DNA from: Streptomyces griseoaurantiacus
GTDB lineage: Bacteria > Actinomycetota > Actinomycetes > Streptomycetales > Streptomycetaceae
DNA length: 49,930 nt
Assembly: GCA_014656015.1 (NCBI GenBank)
Contig: BNBP01000052.1
Span: 1-49,930, forward strand
Direction: 5' to 3'
Shown: positions 1 through 8,330 of the stretch, one piece after another
Layout: each line of letters begins with the position of its first letter
Numbering within the stretch: the stretch's first letter is position 1
Notes under the pieces: model-generated
Database searches by the model: none
What the model was told of the DNA's origin: nothing
What the model saw: only the letters and a program-made list of their open reading frames with translations
Translations under genes and position numbers: made by a program

Positions 1-256
1 CATACGACGACAACGCCGAGGACACCGTCTCCAGATCCGTCGCGAACTCATCCGCACGGTCCTTCACCGGCTTCGTCGACGCGAACAACTGCTCCGCCTC
101 CGGAGCCTTGTAATACGCCGACAGCCCCTGGAACTTCGCATGCACATCACTACCGGTCGTCCGCACCGCACCCGCGTCCGACTTCAACCCCTGATGCGCC
201 AACTCCAGTTGGAACAGGTCGCCCGTGTACTGCGGAATCTGCTCGGGCTTGATCAC
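1..256 (-). CDS. Partial T7SS/toxin-like secreted protein, N-terminal 85 residues
   Basis: The gene runs off the left edge, so only the first 85 codons are visible. It starts with GTG at 256, preceded by a GGGGGTGAG ribosome site about 8 bases upstream. The peptide begins VIKPEQIPQYTGDL and continues helical and charged (LELAHQGLKSDAGAV, then KFQGLSAYY and APEAEQLFASTKPV). From memory this resembles the N-terminal helical segment of large Streptomyces proteins treated as WXG100-like or type VII-secreted polymorphic toxins; the toxin end would lie outside the window. Codon use is looser at the third position than in neighbours (several TTG, GAT, GGT and CAT codons), as is common for such variable genes. 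The function is an inference from a short fragment. Confidence 0.55.
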   Translation of the reverse strand, partial: MIKPEQIPQYTGDLFQLELAHQGLKSDAGAVRTTGSDVHAKFQGLSAYYKAPEAEQLFASTKPVKDRADEFATDLETVSSALSSY

Positions 257-524
257 GCGTTCTCACCCCCGTGTGTCCGTGGGCCGCCCCCGGACCAACT
301 CGCGTCAAGTTCAGATCATCGTACTAAGACGTACTGACAGCGCCTCAGGGTTGTTACCGACGTGCCACAAATCTCCCCATGCGTAGGGACATCGCTCCCG
401 GGAGCCGGGTGGCCGACGTCTCCCGCCCCGCCGAGCGCAACCGCGATCACCCCACCCGTCGTCCTCCCCCGCAACGCCGGCCACGAGAATCCCCTGGTCG
501 GGACGATCGGGAGGGGCGGTTCGA

Positions 525-1691
525 GTGGATCAGGCGGAGCGGGAAGAGCGGACGGGGAAGAGAGAGCAGAGGGAGCCGAGGGAAGAGCGGGCGGAGTCGA
601 GGGAAGAGACGGAGCAGACGGAACGGAGTCCCGGGGCGGGACAGCGCAAGCCCCGTGCAAGACCCTGGGTCCGCTGGACCCGGCGCACGCTGCTCGCGCT
701 CGCGCTCCTCCTCGTCCTTCCGCTCCTCGCCATGCAGGTCACGCTCCGCTTCAACTACGCGGGCGACACCGCCGAGGGCACGTACACCCGCGACCGCGAC
801 GCCATCTGGCTCGGTCACGCCTGGGTGGACGGGCGGAAGACCGACGCCGACGTCACCGCGCTCGCCGAGCGGCTCAAGGACACCGGGATCAGGGACCTGT
901 ACGTCCACGCCGGGCCCTTGGAGCACGACGGCACCCTCCCCAAGTCCCTGCACCCACGCGCAGGTTGGCTGGTGAAGACGGTGCACCGGTCGCTGCCTCA
1001 CGTCCGGGTGCAGGCCTGGCTCGGGGACGTGCTCGCCACCGAGGGACCGACCGGGATGCGGCTCACCGAGGCCGACACCCGCGACCACGTCGTCGCGTCC
1101 GCCCGGCAGATCCTCGACGCCGGCTTCCAGGGCGCCCACTTCGACCTGGAGCCCCTGCACTCCGGCGACCAGGACTACCTCCACCTCCTGGACCGACTGC
1201 ACCGCGTCACCGCCGACCACGACGCCGTCCTCTCCGTCGCCGCCCACCAGATCGACCCGCTCCCCGGCTTCCACTCCTTCTGGGGCACGGTGGCCGGGCA
1301 CCCCAAGTGGTGGTCGCAAGGCTACTTCGGCCAGGTGGCGCGCCGGGTCGACCAGATCGCCGTGATGTCGTACGACACCATGCAGCCGCTGGAGAGCACG
1401 TACGGCGGGTACGTGGCCCAGCAGACCTCCCTCGCCCTGGAGGCCACCCCGCCCGGCACCGACCTGCTGATGGGCCTGCCCTTCTACCACGAGAACCGGT
1501 TCGGCCACTGGGCGCACGCCGAGACCGTCCCGGGCGCCGTCCGGGGCGTCCGCCTCGGGCTGTCCCGCACCGACGCCGACCGGAAGAACTTCGGTGTCGC
1601 CCTGTACGTCGACTTCGCGGCGACGGAGGCCGACTGGCGGGCGTACGAGGAGGACTGGGTGGAGGGCGCCCGCCCGGGTTCTGGTTCCTGA
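525..1691 (+). CDS. Membrane-anchored GH18-like TIM-barrel protein
   Basis: A 388-aa protein of unproven function. Residues 1-50 are a very charged, Glu/Arg-rich tail, followed by one membrane helix (about 53-72, ALALLLVLPLLAM). The rest is predicted outside the cell. The outer domain looks like a glycoside hydrolase 18-type barrel: GAHFDLEP at about 203-210 resembles the DxxDxE strand of that fold, with Asp207 and Glu209 as candidate catalytic residues, and IAVMSYDTMQP resembles a later barrel strand. The canonical first Asp is not obvious, so it may bind rather than cut glycans. The start is GTG at 525 with GGGAGGGG upstream. An in-frame ATG could shorten the charged tail. It stands alone, converging on the sdh operon. 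Anchor and domain outline are seen; enzymatic activity is inferred. Confidence 0.6.
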   Translation: MDQAEREERTGKREQREPREERAESREETEQTERSPGAGQRKPRARPWVRWTRRTLLALALLLVLPLLAMQVTLRFNYAGDTAEGTYTRDRDAIWLGHAWVDGRKTDADVTALAERLKDTGIRDLYVHAGPLEHDGTLPKSLHPRAGWLVKTVHRSLPHVRVQAWLGDVLATEGPTGMRLTEADTRDHVVASARQILDAGFQGAHFDLEPLHSGDQDYLHLLDRLHRVTADHDAVLSVAAHQIDPLPGFHSFWGTVAGHPKWWSQGYFGQVARRVDQIAVMSYDTMQPLESTYGGYVAQQTSLALEATPPGTDLLMGLPFYHENRFGHWAHAETVPGAVRGVRLGLSRTDADRKNFGVALYVDFAATEADWRAYEEDWVEGARPGSGS

Positions 1692-1741
1692 GGACCGGCA
1701 CACGACCGGCTGCATCGCGACCGGCTTCACGACGACCGGCC

Positions 1742-2512
1742 CTACGAGGGCCGGCGGCGGATCTTCGACCCCAGCCACACCAGCGGGTCGTACTTGCGGT
1801 CCGCCGCGCGCTCCTTCAGCGGGATCAGCGCGTTGTCCGTGATGTGGATCCCCTCCGGGCACACCTCCGTGCAGCACTTGGTGATGTTGCAGTAGCCGAG
1901 ACCGTGCTCGTCCTGCGCGGTGCGCTTGCGGTCGAGGCCGGTGTCCTCGGCGGCGTCCAGCGGATGCATGTCCAGTTCCGCGACCCGCATCAGGAAGCGC
2001 GGGCCGGCGAAGGCGGGCTTGTTCTCCTCGTGGTCGCGGACCACGTGGCACGTGTCCTGGCACAGGAAGCACTCGATGCACTTGCGGAACTCCTGCGAGC
2101 GGTCCACGTCCTCCTGCATCATCCGGTACTCGCCCGGCCCCAGCTCCGCGGGCGGCACGAACGCGGGGACCTCGCGCGCCTTGGCGTAGTTGAAGCCGAC
2201 GTCGGTCACGAGGTCGCGGACGACCGGGAAGGCGCGCAGCGGCGTCACGGTGACCGTCTCGGCGCGGTCGAAGACCGACATGCGGGTCATGCACATCAGC
2301 CGGGGGCGTCCGTTGATCTCCGCCGAGCACGAACCGCACTTGCCCGCCTTGCAGTTCCAGCGGACCGCCAGGTCGGGAGCCTGGGTGGCCTGGATGCGGT
2401 GGATGATGTCGAGGACCACCTCGCCCTCGTTGACCTCGACGCGGAAGTCGGCGAGGTCGCCGCCGTGCACGTCCCCCCGCCACACCCGGAACCGGGCCTC
2501 GTAGCCGCTCAT
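1742..2512 (-). CDS. sdhB: Succinate dehydrogenase iron-sulfur subunit
   Basis: A 256-aa electron-transfer subunit of succinate dehydrogenase/fumarate reductase. It passes electrons from the flavin in SdhA to quinone at the membrane subunit. All three cluster motifs are visible: Cys54, 59, 62 and 74 (NCKAGKCGSC...C) for [2Fe-2S]; Cys145, 148, 151 and 155 (CIECFLCQDTC) plus Cys218 (CCTEVCP) for the [4Fe-4S] and [3Fe-4S] region with Cys208 and Cys213/214. Start is ATG at 2512; the first four bases of the gene overlap the sdhA stop (ATGA), indicating translational coupling. It is last in the operon, 50 bases from the convergent GH18-like gene. Domain content and order match the Sdh1-type actinobacterial enzyme (mycobacterial Rv0247c-Rv0249c). 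Confidence 0.95.
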   Translation of the reverse strand: MSGYEARFRVWRGDVHGGDLADFRVEVNEGEVVLDIIHRIQATQAPDLAVRWNCKAGKCGSCSAEINGRPRLMCMTRMSVFDRAETVTVTPLRAFPVVRDLVTDVGFNYAKAREVPAFVPPAELGPGEYRMMQEDVDRSQEFRKCIECFLCQDTCHVVRDHEENKPAFAGPRFLMRVAELDMHPLDAAEDTGLDRKRTAQDEHGLGYCNITKCCTEVCPEGIHITDNALIPLKERAADRKYDPLVWLGSKIRRRPS

Positions 2513-4494
2513 TCGTACAGCTCCTCCTCGGCCAGGTACTTGACCAGCTCTTCCTTCTCGAACAGGGCGAGCAGGTCCGGGCGGATGGGCGGGGTGGTCT
2601 CGCGGACCAGCTCGATCTGGCCGCGCACCGGATCGGTGGCCGCGAGGCCGCCGGTCGGGTCGGCCGGCCGGCACAGCAGGTTGACCGGCCGCCAGGCGTT
2701 GTCCATCTCCGGGTGGTCCTCACGGGTGTGGCCGCCGCGCGACTCGGTGCGTTCCAGGGCCGCCCGCGCCACGCACTCGCTGACCAGCAGCATGTTCCGC
2801 AGGTCCAGGGCGAGGTGCCAGCCCGGGTTGAACTGCCGGTGCCCCTCGACGCCGGCCCGCCGGGCCCTTACCCGCAGCTCCGCCAGCTTCTCCAGGGCCT
2901 GCTCCATCTCGGCCCGGCGGCGGATGATGCCGACCAGGTCGTTCATGGTCTGCTGGAGTTCCTGGTGGATGCCGTAGGGGTTCTCCGGCGGCCGGTCGCC
3001 GCGCATCCGCGCGGCGCCCTCGGCCTCCCCCGGAAGGGGGCTCTCGTCCGCCCCCGGCCCCTCCGCCGAGAACGGCCGCAGGGCCTCCGCCGCGGCCGCG
3101 TCGAGCTGGGCGTCGTCCGCCACCGGGCGGGCGCCCGCCAGCGAGGCCGCGTGCTCGGCGGCGTGCAGGCCCGCCCGCCGGCCGAAGACGAGCAGGTCGG
3201 ACAGGGAGTTGCCGCCGAGCCGGTTGGAGCCGTGCATGCCGCCGGCCACCTCACCGGCGGCGAACAGCCCCGGCACCCCGCGCGCCGCCGCCGTGTCGGA
3301 GTCGACCGCGACCCCGCCCATCACGTAGTGGCAGGTGGGCCCGACCTCCATCGGCTCCGCGGTGATGTCGACGTCCGCCAGCTCCTTGAACTGGTGGTAC
3401 ATCGACGGCAGTCGCCGCCGGATCACCTCGGCCGGCATCCGCGTGGACACGTCCAGGAAGACGCCGCCGTGCGGGGAGCCGCGGCCCGCCTTCACCTCGG
3501 CGTTGATGGCCCGCGCCACCTCGTCACGGGGGAGCAGCTCGGGAGGGCGCCGGTTGTGGTCCGGGTCCTCGTACCAGCGGTCGCCCTCCGCCTCCGACTC
3601 CGCGTACTTCTCCTTGAAGACGTCGGGGACGTAGTCGAACATGAACCGCTCGCCCTCGGAATTGCGCAGCACCCCGCCGTCCCCGCGCACCGACTCGGTG
3701 ACGAGGATGCCCTTGACCGAGGGCGGCCAGACCATGCCCGTCGGATGGAACTGCACGAACTCCATGTTCACCAGCGGCGCCCCCGCGAGCAGCGCCAGCG
3801 CGTGCCCGTCGCCCGTGTACTCCCAGGAATTGGACGTCACCTTGAAGGACTTGCCGATGCCGCCCGTGGCGATGACGACGGCCGGGGCCTGCAGGACGAA
3901 GAAGCGGCCGGACTCGCGCTCGTAGGCGAAGACGCCGGCCACTCGGCCCCGCTCGTCCTTGAGGATGCGGGTGACCGTGCACTCCTGGAAGACCTTCAGC
4001 CGGGTCTCGTAGCCGCCGGTCTCCTTCTTGTCCTCCTGCTGCAGCGAGACGATCTTCTGCTGGAGCGTGCGGATCAGTTCCAGGCCGGTGCGGTCGCCGA
4101 CGTGGGCAAGGCGCGGGTACTCGTGCCCGCCGAAGTTGCGCTGCGAGATCCGGCCGTCGCCCGTGCGGTCGAAGAGCGCGCCCCAGGTCTCCAGCTCCCA
4201 CACCCGGTCCGGCGCCTCACGGGCGTGCAGCTCGGCCATCCGCCACTGGTTGAGGAACTTGCCGCCGCGCATCGTGTCGCGGAAGTGCACCTGCCAGTTG
4301 TCGCCGGAGTTGACGTTGCCCATCGCGGCGGCGATGCCGCCCTCGGCCATCACGGTGTGCGCCTTGCCGAACAGGGACTTGCAGATCACCGCCGTACGGG
4401 CGCCCCGCTCCCGCGCCTCGATCGCGGCGCGCAGCCCGGCGCCCCCGGCACCGACCACGACGACGTCCCACTCCTGCCGGTCGACCACGGACAT
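2509..4494 (-). CDS. sdhA: Succinate dehydrogenase flavoprotein subunit
   Basis: A 661-aa FAD-containing catalytic subunit that oxidises succinate to fumarate. The N-terminus has the dinucleotide-binding motif VVVVGAGGAGLRAA, then KAHTVMAEGGI, where the His matches the covalent FAD attachment site of the family. Later come EFVQFHPTGM, an active-site strand, and HGSNRLGGNSLSDLLVFG, the conserved flavin/substrate loop. A low-complexity segment between about 480 and 520 (SAEGPGADESPLPGEAEG) interrupts the helical C-terminal region. The start chosen is ATG at 4494, giving MSVVDRQEWDV; a GTG five codons upstream is possible. It overlaps sdhB by 4 bases and follows sdhC by 20 bases. The complex sits on the cytoplasmic face of the membrane. 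Confidence 0.95.
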   Translation of the reverse strand: MSVVDRQEWDVVVVGAGGAGLRAAIEARERGARTAVICKSLFGKAHTVMAEGGIAAAMGNVNSGDNWQVHFRDTMRGGKFLNQWRMAELHAREAPDRVWELETWGALFDRTGDGRISQRNFGGHEYPRLAHVGDRTGLELIRTLQQKIVSLQQEDKKETGGYETRLKVFQECTVTRILKDERGRVAGVFAYERESGRFFVLQAPAVVIATGGIGKSFKVTSNSWEYTGDGHALALLAGAPLVNMEFVQFHPTGMVWPPSVKGILVTESVRGDGGVLRNSEGERFMFDYVPDVFKEKYAESEAEGDRWYEDPDHNRRPPELLPRDEVARAINAEVKAGRGSPHGGVFLDVSTRMPAEVIRRRLPSMYHQFKELADVDITAEPMEVGPTCHYVMGGVAVDSDTAAARGVPGLFAAGEVAGGMHGSNRLGGNSLSDLLVFGRRAGLHAAEHAASLAGARPVADDAQLDAAAAEALRPFSAEGPGADESPLPGEAEGAARMRGDRPPENPYGIHQELQQTMNDLVGIIRRRAEMEQALEKLAELRVRARRAGVEGHRQFNPGWHLALDLRNMLLVSECVARAALERTESRGGHTREDHPEMDNAWRPVNLLCRPADPTGGLAATDPVRGQIELVRETTPPIRPDLLALFEKEELVKYLAEEELYE

Positions 4495-4514
4495 GTGTTC
4501 AGTCCCCACCCAAT

Positions 4515-5351
4515 CTAGAAGAAGCGCGGATCGTCGAAGACCCCGGACGCGAGGAGATAGACGTAGAAGTCGGCCAGCGCCACGCTCACCAGGGACGCCC
4601 AGGCGAGCTGCATGTGCCGGGCGTTGAGCCGCCCCACGAACCGCCATGCCCGGTAGCGCACCGGATGCTTGGAGAAGTGCCGCAGTTTGCCGCCGACGAT
4701 GTGCCGGCAGGAATGGCAGGACAGGGTGTACGCCCAGATCAGCGCGATGTTGGCCAGGAAGACGAGGCTGCCGAGCCCCATGTGGCCCCACCCGTAGTGC
4801 TCGTCGCGGAAGGCGAGGACCGTGTCGTAGGTGAGGACGGCCGCGACGAGGAGCGCCGCGTAGAAGAAGTACCGGTGGAGGTTCTGCAGGATCAGCGGGA
4901 AGCGGGTCTCACCGGTGTACGTGGCGTGCGGCTCGGCGACGGCGCAGGCGGGCGGGGAGGCCCAGAAGCCCCGGTAGTACGCCTTGCGGTAGTAGTAGCA
5001 GGTCAGCCGGAAGCCCAGCGGGAAGATCAGGATGATGATCGCGGGGGAGATGCCCCACCAGCTCCCGAACAGGTCCCCGTTCGGGCCCGCGTGCATCGGA
5101 CGGCACCGCTCGGCGAGGCAGGGGGAGTAGAACGGCGAGACGTACGGGGCGGCATAGTAGTGCGTGTCGGCGAAAGCCCGCCAGGTCGAGTAGACGACGA
5201 AGGCGAGCAGTCCGGCGGCGGTGCCGGCGGGCGCCAGCCACCAGCGGTCGGTGCGCAGATGCCGGGCGGCGATCGCGGCCCGCGTGCTCCCGCGTACGCC
5301 GCCGCGGGGGCGGGGTTCGGTGGCGGGGGGCTCCTCCGTGCCCGTGGTCAC
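4515..5351 (-). CDS. sdhC: Succinate dehydrogenase membrane anchor/cytochrome b subunit (Sdh1 type)
   Basis: A 278-aa integral membrane protein that binds quinone and, in this family, haem, and anchors SdhAB. Several hydrophobic helices are visible (LLAFVVYSTWRAF; ISPAIIILIFPLGFRLT; YFFYAALLVAAVLTYDTV; GLGSLVFLANIALIWAYTL; QLAWASLVSVALADFYVYLL), five in all, like the single-subunit anchor of mycobacterial Sdh1. Histidines in LQNLHRYFF, SCHSCRHIVGG and NARHMQL are candidate haem ligands. The start is GTG at 5351 with GAGGGG about six bases upstream; it overlaps the stop of the small upstream gene (GTGA). A 45-residue Pro/Arg-rich leader precedes the first helix. The position next to sdhAB makes the role secure; electron acceptor (menaquinone) is inferred from the phylum. 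Confidence 0.88.
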   Translation of the reverse strand: MTTGTEEPPATEPRPRGGVRGSTRAAIAARHLRTDRWWLAPAGTAAGLLAFVVYSTWRAFADTHYYAAPYVSPFYSPCLAERCRPMHAGPNGDLFGSWWGISPAIIILIFPLGFRLTCYYYRKAYYRGFWASPPACAVAEPHATYTGETRFPLILQNLHRYFFYAALLVAAVLTYDTVLAFRDEHYGWGHMGLGSLVFLANIALIWAYTLSCHSCRHIVGGKLRHFSKHPVRYRAWRFVGRLNARHMQLAWASLVSVALADFYVYLLASGVFDDPRFF

Positions 5352-5620
5352 CTGAGCCCCTCGTCGTCCGAGTCCGTCCACAGGGTGGTGTCGTACGGCG
5401 TGTCCGGGATCGCCAACAGCGGTGGTCGGCCCGGGCGTTCGGGTAAGGGGCCGGACTCGCGCAGCAGGGCGACGCTCTCGCGCAGATGGTCGGCATCGGC
5501 CCGTACCCGGCGCATCTCCAGCCCGCCGGAGCTCCCGAGCTGCTGTTCCAGCCGGCGCAGCGACCTGACCAGGTCGTCGACACAGCGCTGAACCGTCGTC
5601 AGTTCGTCCTGTACGGACAT
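5348..5620 (-). CDS. Small helical protein leading the sdh operon (function unknown)
   Basis: A 90-aa soluble protein starting at ATG 5620. Residues 1-55 are strongly heptad-like (MSVQDELTTVQRCVDDLVRS, then LRRLEQQL and ADADHLRESVALLRES), which predicts one or two coiled-coil helices. The rest is Pro-rich (PLPERPGRPPLLAIPDTPYD) and acidic at the end. No signal peptide, cysteine cluster or membrane segment is present. Its stop codon overlaps the GTG start of sdhC by 4 bases, so it is co-translated with the complex and is the first gene of the operon. I do not recognise a named family. A structural or assembly role with the dehydrogenase is a guess from the coupling only. Confidence 0.75.
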   Translation of the reverse strand: MSVQDELTTVQRCVDDLVRSLRRLEQQLGSSGGLEMRRVRADADHLRESVALLRESGPLPERPGRPPLLAIPDTPYDTTLWTDSDDEGLR

Positions 5621-5969
5621 GGGCGTGACCTCATTTCCGCGGGCCTTGGGGGGACGGGGCCTGGGGGCGGTACGTACACGCGCCTGCGAGTGTCGCGCGT
5701 CACAGTGCGCCCTGGGAACCCGTGTGCACGGATTGACGGCGCGGGCGGTGGTGTACGGCGCGCGGGGGCGGCGTACGGGGGTGCGGCGTGCACAGACCGG
5801 CCGTGCCCGCGGGGCCGGGGGCGCGGTGGGCCGAACGGGTGGGGTTCGGCGGGGGCGGTCGCCGTGTCGCTTCCCCGGGCGCGGTCCCGGCCATCTGATC
5901 GGAGGAGACGACAAGAACGACAAGAGTGATGAAAGTGATGACTTCGACGGACCACCGGAGGTGGCAGTG
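5621..5969. other. Divergent intergenic region, sdh operon / orphan SBP
   Basis: This 349-base region separates the sdh operon (minus) from the binding-protein gene (plus) and must hold both promoters. It contains AT-poor stretches with scattered GTAC steps (GTACGTACAC near 5671) and, close to the right gene, a run of imperfect short direct repeats (GACGACAAGAACGACAAGAG then TGATGAAAGTGATGAC, about 5906-5942). A GGAGG ribosome site lies at 5957-5961. No convincing -35/-10 pair or dyad was found. Confidence 0.4.
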
Positions 5970-8225
5970 ATGTCCCACGACGGCGTCCGGCCGAGCGCGA
6001 CCCGGCGCGCGGCCGCGTTCCTCCTCGCGGGCGCCCTCACGGTGTCCGCGCTCTCCGCCTGCAGCTCCGACGAGAAGGAGAACCGGCCGCTCGCCGGCCA
6101 GGACATCGCCCCGGCCGGCCGCGCCCTCGTCGCCGACGGCGGCACCCTGCGCTGGGCGGTGGACGCCGTGCCCGCCACCCTCAACACCTTCCAGGCGGAC
6201 GCCGACGCCGCCACGAGCCGGGTCGCCGGTGCCGTCCTGCCCTCGCTGTTCCGGCTCGACGCGCGGGGCCGGCCGCAGCCGAACCCCGCCTATCTGGAGT
6301 CGGCGAAGGTGGTCGACACCGAGCCCCGGCAGGTCGTCCTGTACCGGCTCGACCAGCAGGCCGTCTGGAGCGACGGCCGCGAGATCGGCGCCGCCGACTT
6401 CGCCGCGCAGTGGCGTGCCCTGTCCGGCAAGGACAGCGCCTACTGGACCGCCCGCAACGCCGGCTACGACCGGATCGCGAAGATCGAGCGTGGGCACGAC
6501 GACCTCGAGGTCAAGGTCACCTTCGCCCGCCCCTACGCCGACTGGAAGTCGCTGTTCACGCCGCTGTACCCCAAGGAGGTCATGGGGACGCCGGACGCGT
6601 TCAACGACGGCGCCCGCAGCAAGCTCAAGGTCACGGCGGGGCCGTTCGCGCTGAAGAAGGTCGACCGCGAGGACGGGAAGGTGACCCTCGTCCGCAGCAC
6701 CCGCTGGTGGGGCTCCCCGGCCAAGCTCGACAAGATCGTGCTGCGCGCGGTCCCGCGCGACGAACGGCTCGACGCCCTCGCCGAGAACAAGGTCGACCTC
6801 GCGGAGGTCGACCCCGACGACGCCGAGCGGATCGCCGCCGCCCACGGCACGAAGACCACGGCCGCCTCACAGGCGGCCGCGGGCGCCGAGCGGGAGAAGG
6901 CCGAGAAGGCCGAGAAGGCCGAGAAAGCGGCGAAGAAGGAGAAAGAAGAGAAGGACAAGAAGAAGGACGAGAAGAAGGGGGACGAGGACGCCGCCGAGGC
7001 CGCCGCGCGGCGCAAGGCGCTGCGCCGCTACGTCGTCCGCAGCTCGCTCGAACCCGCCTACACCCAGCTCGCCCTCAACGGCTCCGAGGGCCCCCTCGCC
7101 GATGAACGGGTCCGCCGGGCCGTCGCCCGCGCCCTGGACCGCACGAAGCTGGCGGAGCTGGTGCTGAAGCCGCTCGGCCTGCCCGCCGTCCCCGTCGGCA
7201 GCCATCTCGCCCTGGCCGGGCAGCCGGCGTACGAGGACAACAGCGGGGCGCTCGGCGGCCAGGACACCAAGGGGGCCCGGGCGCTGCTCGCCGACGCGGG
7301 CTGGATCCTGGGCGGCCCGGTCGAGAAGCAGGCGAAGGACAAGAAGGACAAGAAGGGGAAGGACGAGGACGGGGACGAGGCGGGGGAGAAGGACACCGCC
7401 GGGAGCAAGGGCGAGAAGTCCGAGGACGACGACGGCACGTACATCGTCGGCGAGGACGACAAGCCGGGCGAGGCGGAGGGCGCCGGGGACCACGGGGGCG
7501 ACGGGCGTTCCGAGGAGCGCGCGGCCCGGTCCGCGGACGGCAAGCAGTACCTGGGCGAACCCGGGGCGGCACGGCACGGCGGGGCCCCGGGCGCGTACGC
7601 CCCCATGGGGACCGCGGCCCCGGCCCGCGCGGCGGACACGGTGATGGCGAAGGACGGCAAGGCGCTCTCGCTGCGCTTCGTCCTGCCCTCGGGGCCTGGC
7701 TCGGCCTCGCTGCGGGCGGTGGGCGACCGCATCGCGCGGATGCTGCGGAAGGTCGGTATCCGCACGACGATCACCAAGGTGCCGGACGACAGCTACTTCA
7801 AGGACCACATCGCGTCCGGCGAGTACGACCTCGCGCTGTACTCCTGGCCCGCGACGGCGTTCCCGGCGACGGACGCGCGGCCGGTCTACGCCAAGCCGGT
7901 GCCGGGGGCGGACGGGGAGCTGAAGGTCGAGCAGAACTACACGCGGGTGGGGACGGACCGGATCGACCAGCTCTTCGACGAGGCGCTGGTGACGCTGGAC
8001 GCCGGGAAGGAGCGGGAGCTGATGCGCAAGGCGGACTCCCGCATCTGGGCCGGGGCGGCCTCCATCCCCCTCTACCAGCGCCCGCAGCTCACTGCGGCCC
8101 GTCCGCGGCTGGTCAACGTGGGCGCGTTCGGCTTCCGGACCCCGGTGTACGAGGACATGGGCTACCAGGAGCGGACCCCGTCCTCCGCCTCCACCTCCTC
8201 CGTTCCCTCCGCCACCTCGTCCTGA
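5970..8225 (+). CDS. Orphan family-5 peptide-binding lipoprotein with charged insertions
   Basis: A 751-aa extracellular solute-binding protein (SBP_bac_5, oligopeptide type). The lipoprotein signal ends in LSALSAC with Cys31 as the lipidation site. Family features include TLRWAVDAVPATLNTFQ near the mature N-terminus, AVWSDGREI, and DERVRRAVARALDR. The protein is about 200 residues longer than usual because of two very polar insertions: a Lys/Glu run near 305-345 (repeats of EKA and KKEKEEKDKKKDEKK) and a longer Lys/Asp/Glu/Gly segment near 450-550. No permease or ATPase genes adjoin it, so it would have to share a transporter or act as a receptor. The start is ATG 5970 with GGAGG eight bases upstream; in-frame GTGs at 5961 and 5967 are alternatives. 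Ligand unknown. Confidence 0.85.
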   Translation: MSHDGVRPSATRRAAAFLLAGALTVSALSACSSDEKENRPLAGQDIAPAGRALVADGGTLRWAVDAVPATLNTFQADADAATSRVAGAVLPSLFRLDARGRPQPNPAYLESAKVVDTEPRQVVLYRLDQQAVWSDGREIGAADFAAQWRALSGKDSAYWTARNAGYDRIAKIERGHDDLEVKVTFARPYADWKSLFTPLYPKEVMGTPDAFNDGARSKLKVTAGPFALKKVDREDGKVTLVRSTRWWGSPAKLDKIVLRAVPRDERLDALAENKVDLAEVDPDDAERIAAAHGTKTTAASQAAAGAEREKAEKAEKAEKAAKKEKEEKDKKKDEKKGDEDAAEAAARRKALRRYVVRSSLEPAYTQLALNGSEGPLADERVRRAVARALDRTKLAELVLKPLGLPAVPVGSHLALAGQPAYEDNSGALGGQDTKGARALLADAGWILGGPVEKQAKDKKDKKGKDEDGDEAGEKDTAGSKGEKSEDDDGTYIVGEDDKPGEAEGAGDHGGDGRSEERAARSADGKQYLGEPGAARHGGAPGAYAPMGTAAPARAADTVMAKDGKALSLRFVLPSGPGSASLRAVGDRIARMLRKVGIRTTITKVPDDSYFKDHIASGEYDLALYSWPATAFPATDARPVYAKPVPGADGELKVEQNYTRVGTDRIDQLFDEALVTLDAGKERELMRKADSRIWAGAASIPLYQRPQLTAARPRLVNVGAFGFRTPVYEDMGYQERTPSSASTSSVPSATSS

Positions 8226-8330
8226 CGCGGACGGACGGCGGCGGACGGACGGACCGCGAAGGGCGGGCTGAGAGGGAGGGGAGAGGTGGGCCGGGGGCGG
8301 GAGGCCGTGCGGCCGCCCCCGGCGGAGGCG

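Noticed and set aside
320..335. Direct repeat CGTACT spaced by 10 bases before the GH18-like gene
   Set aside because: Six-base units are too short to call an operator and no regulator adjoins them.
362..2977. Long plus-strand open frame of 871 codons
   Set aside because: It runs antisense through the sdhB/sdhA genes and in another frame of the GH18-like gene. The product is Arg/Pro/Gly-rich without domains, as expected for GC-rich shadow frames.
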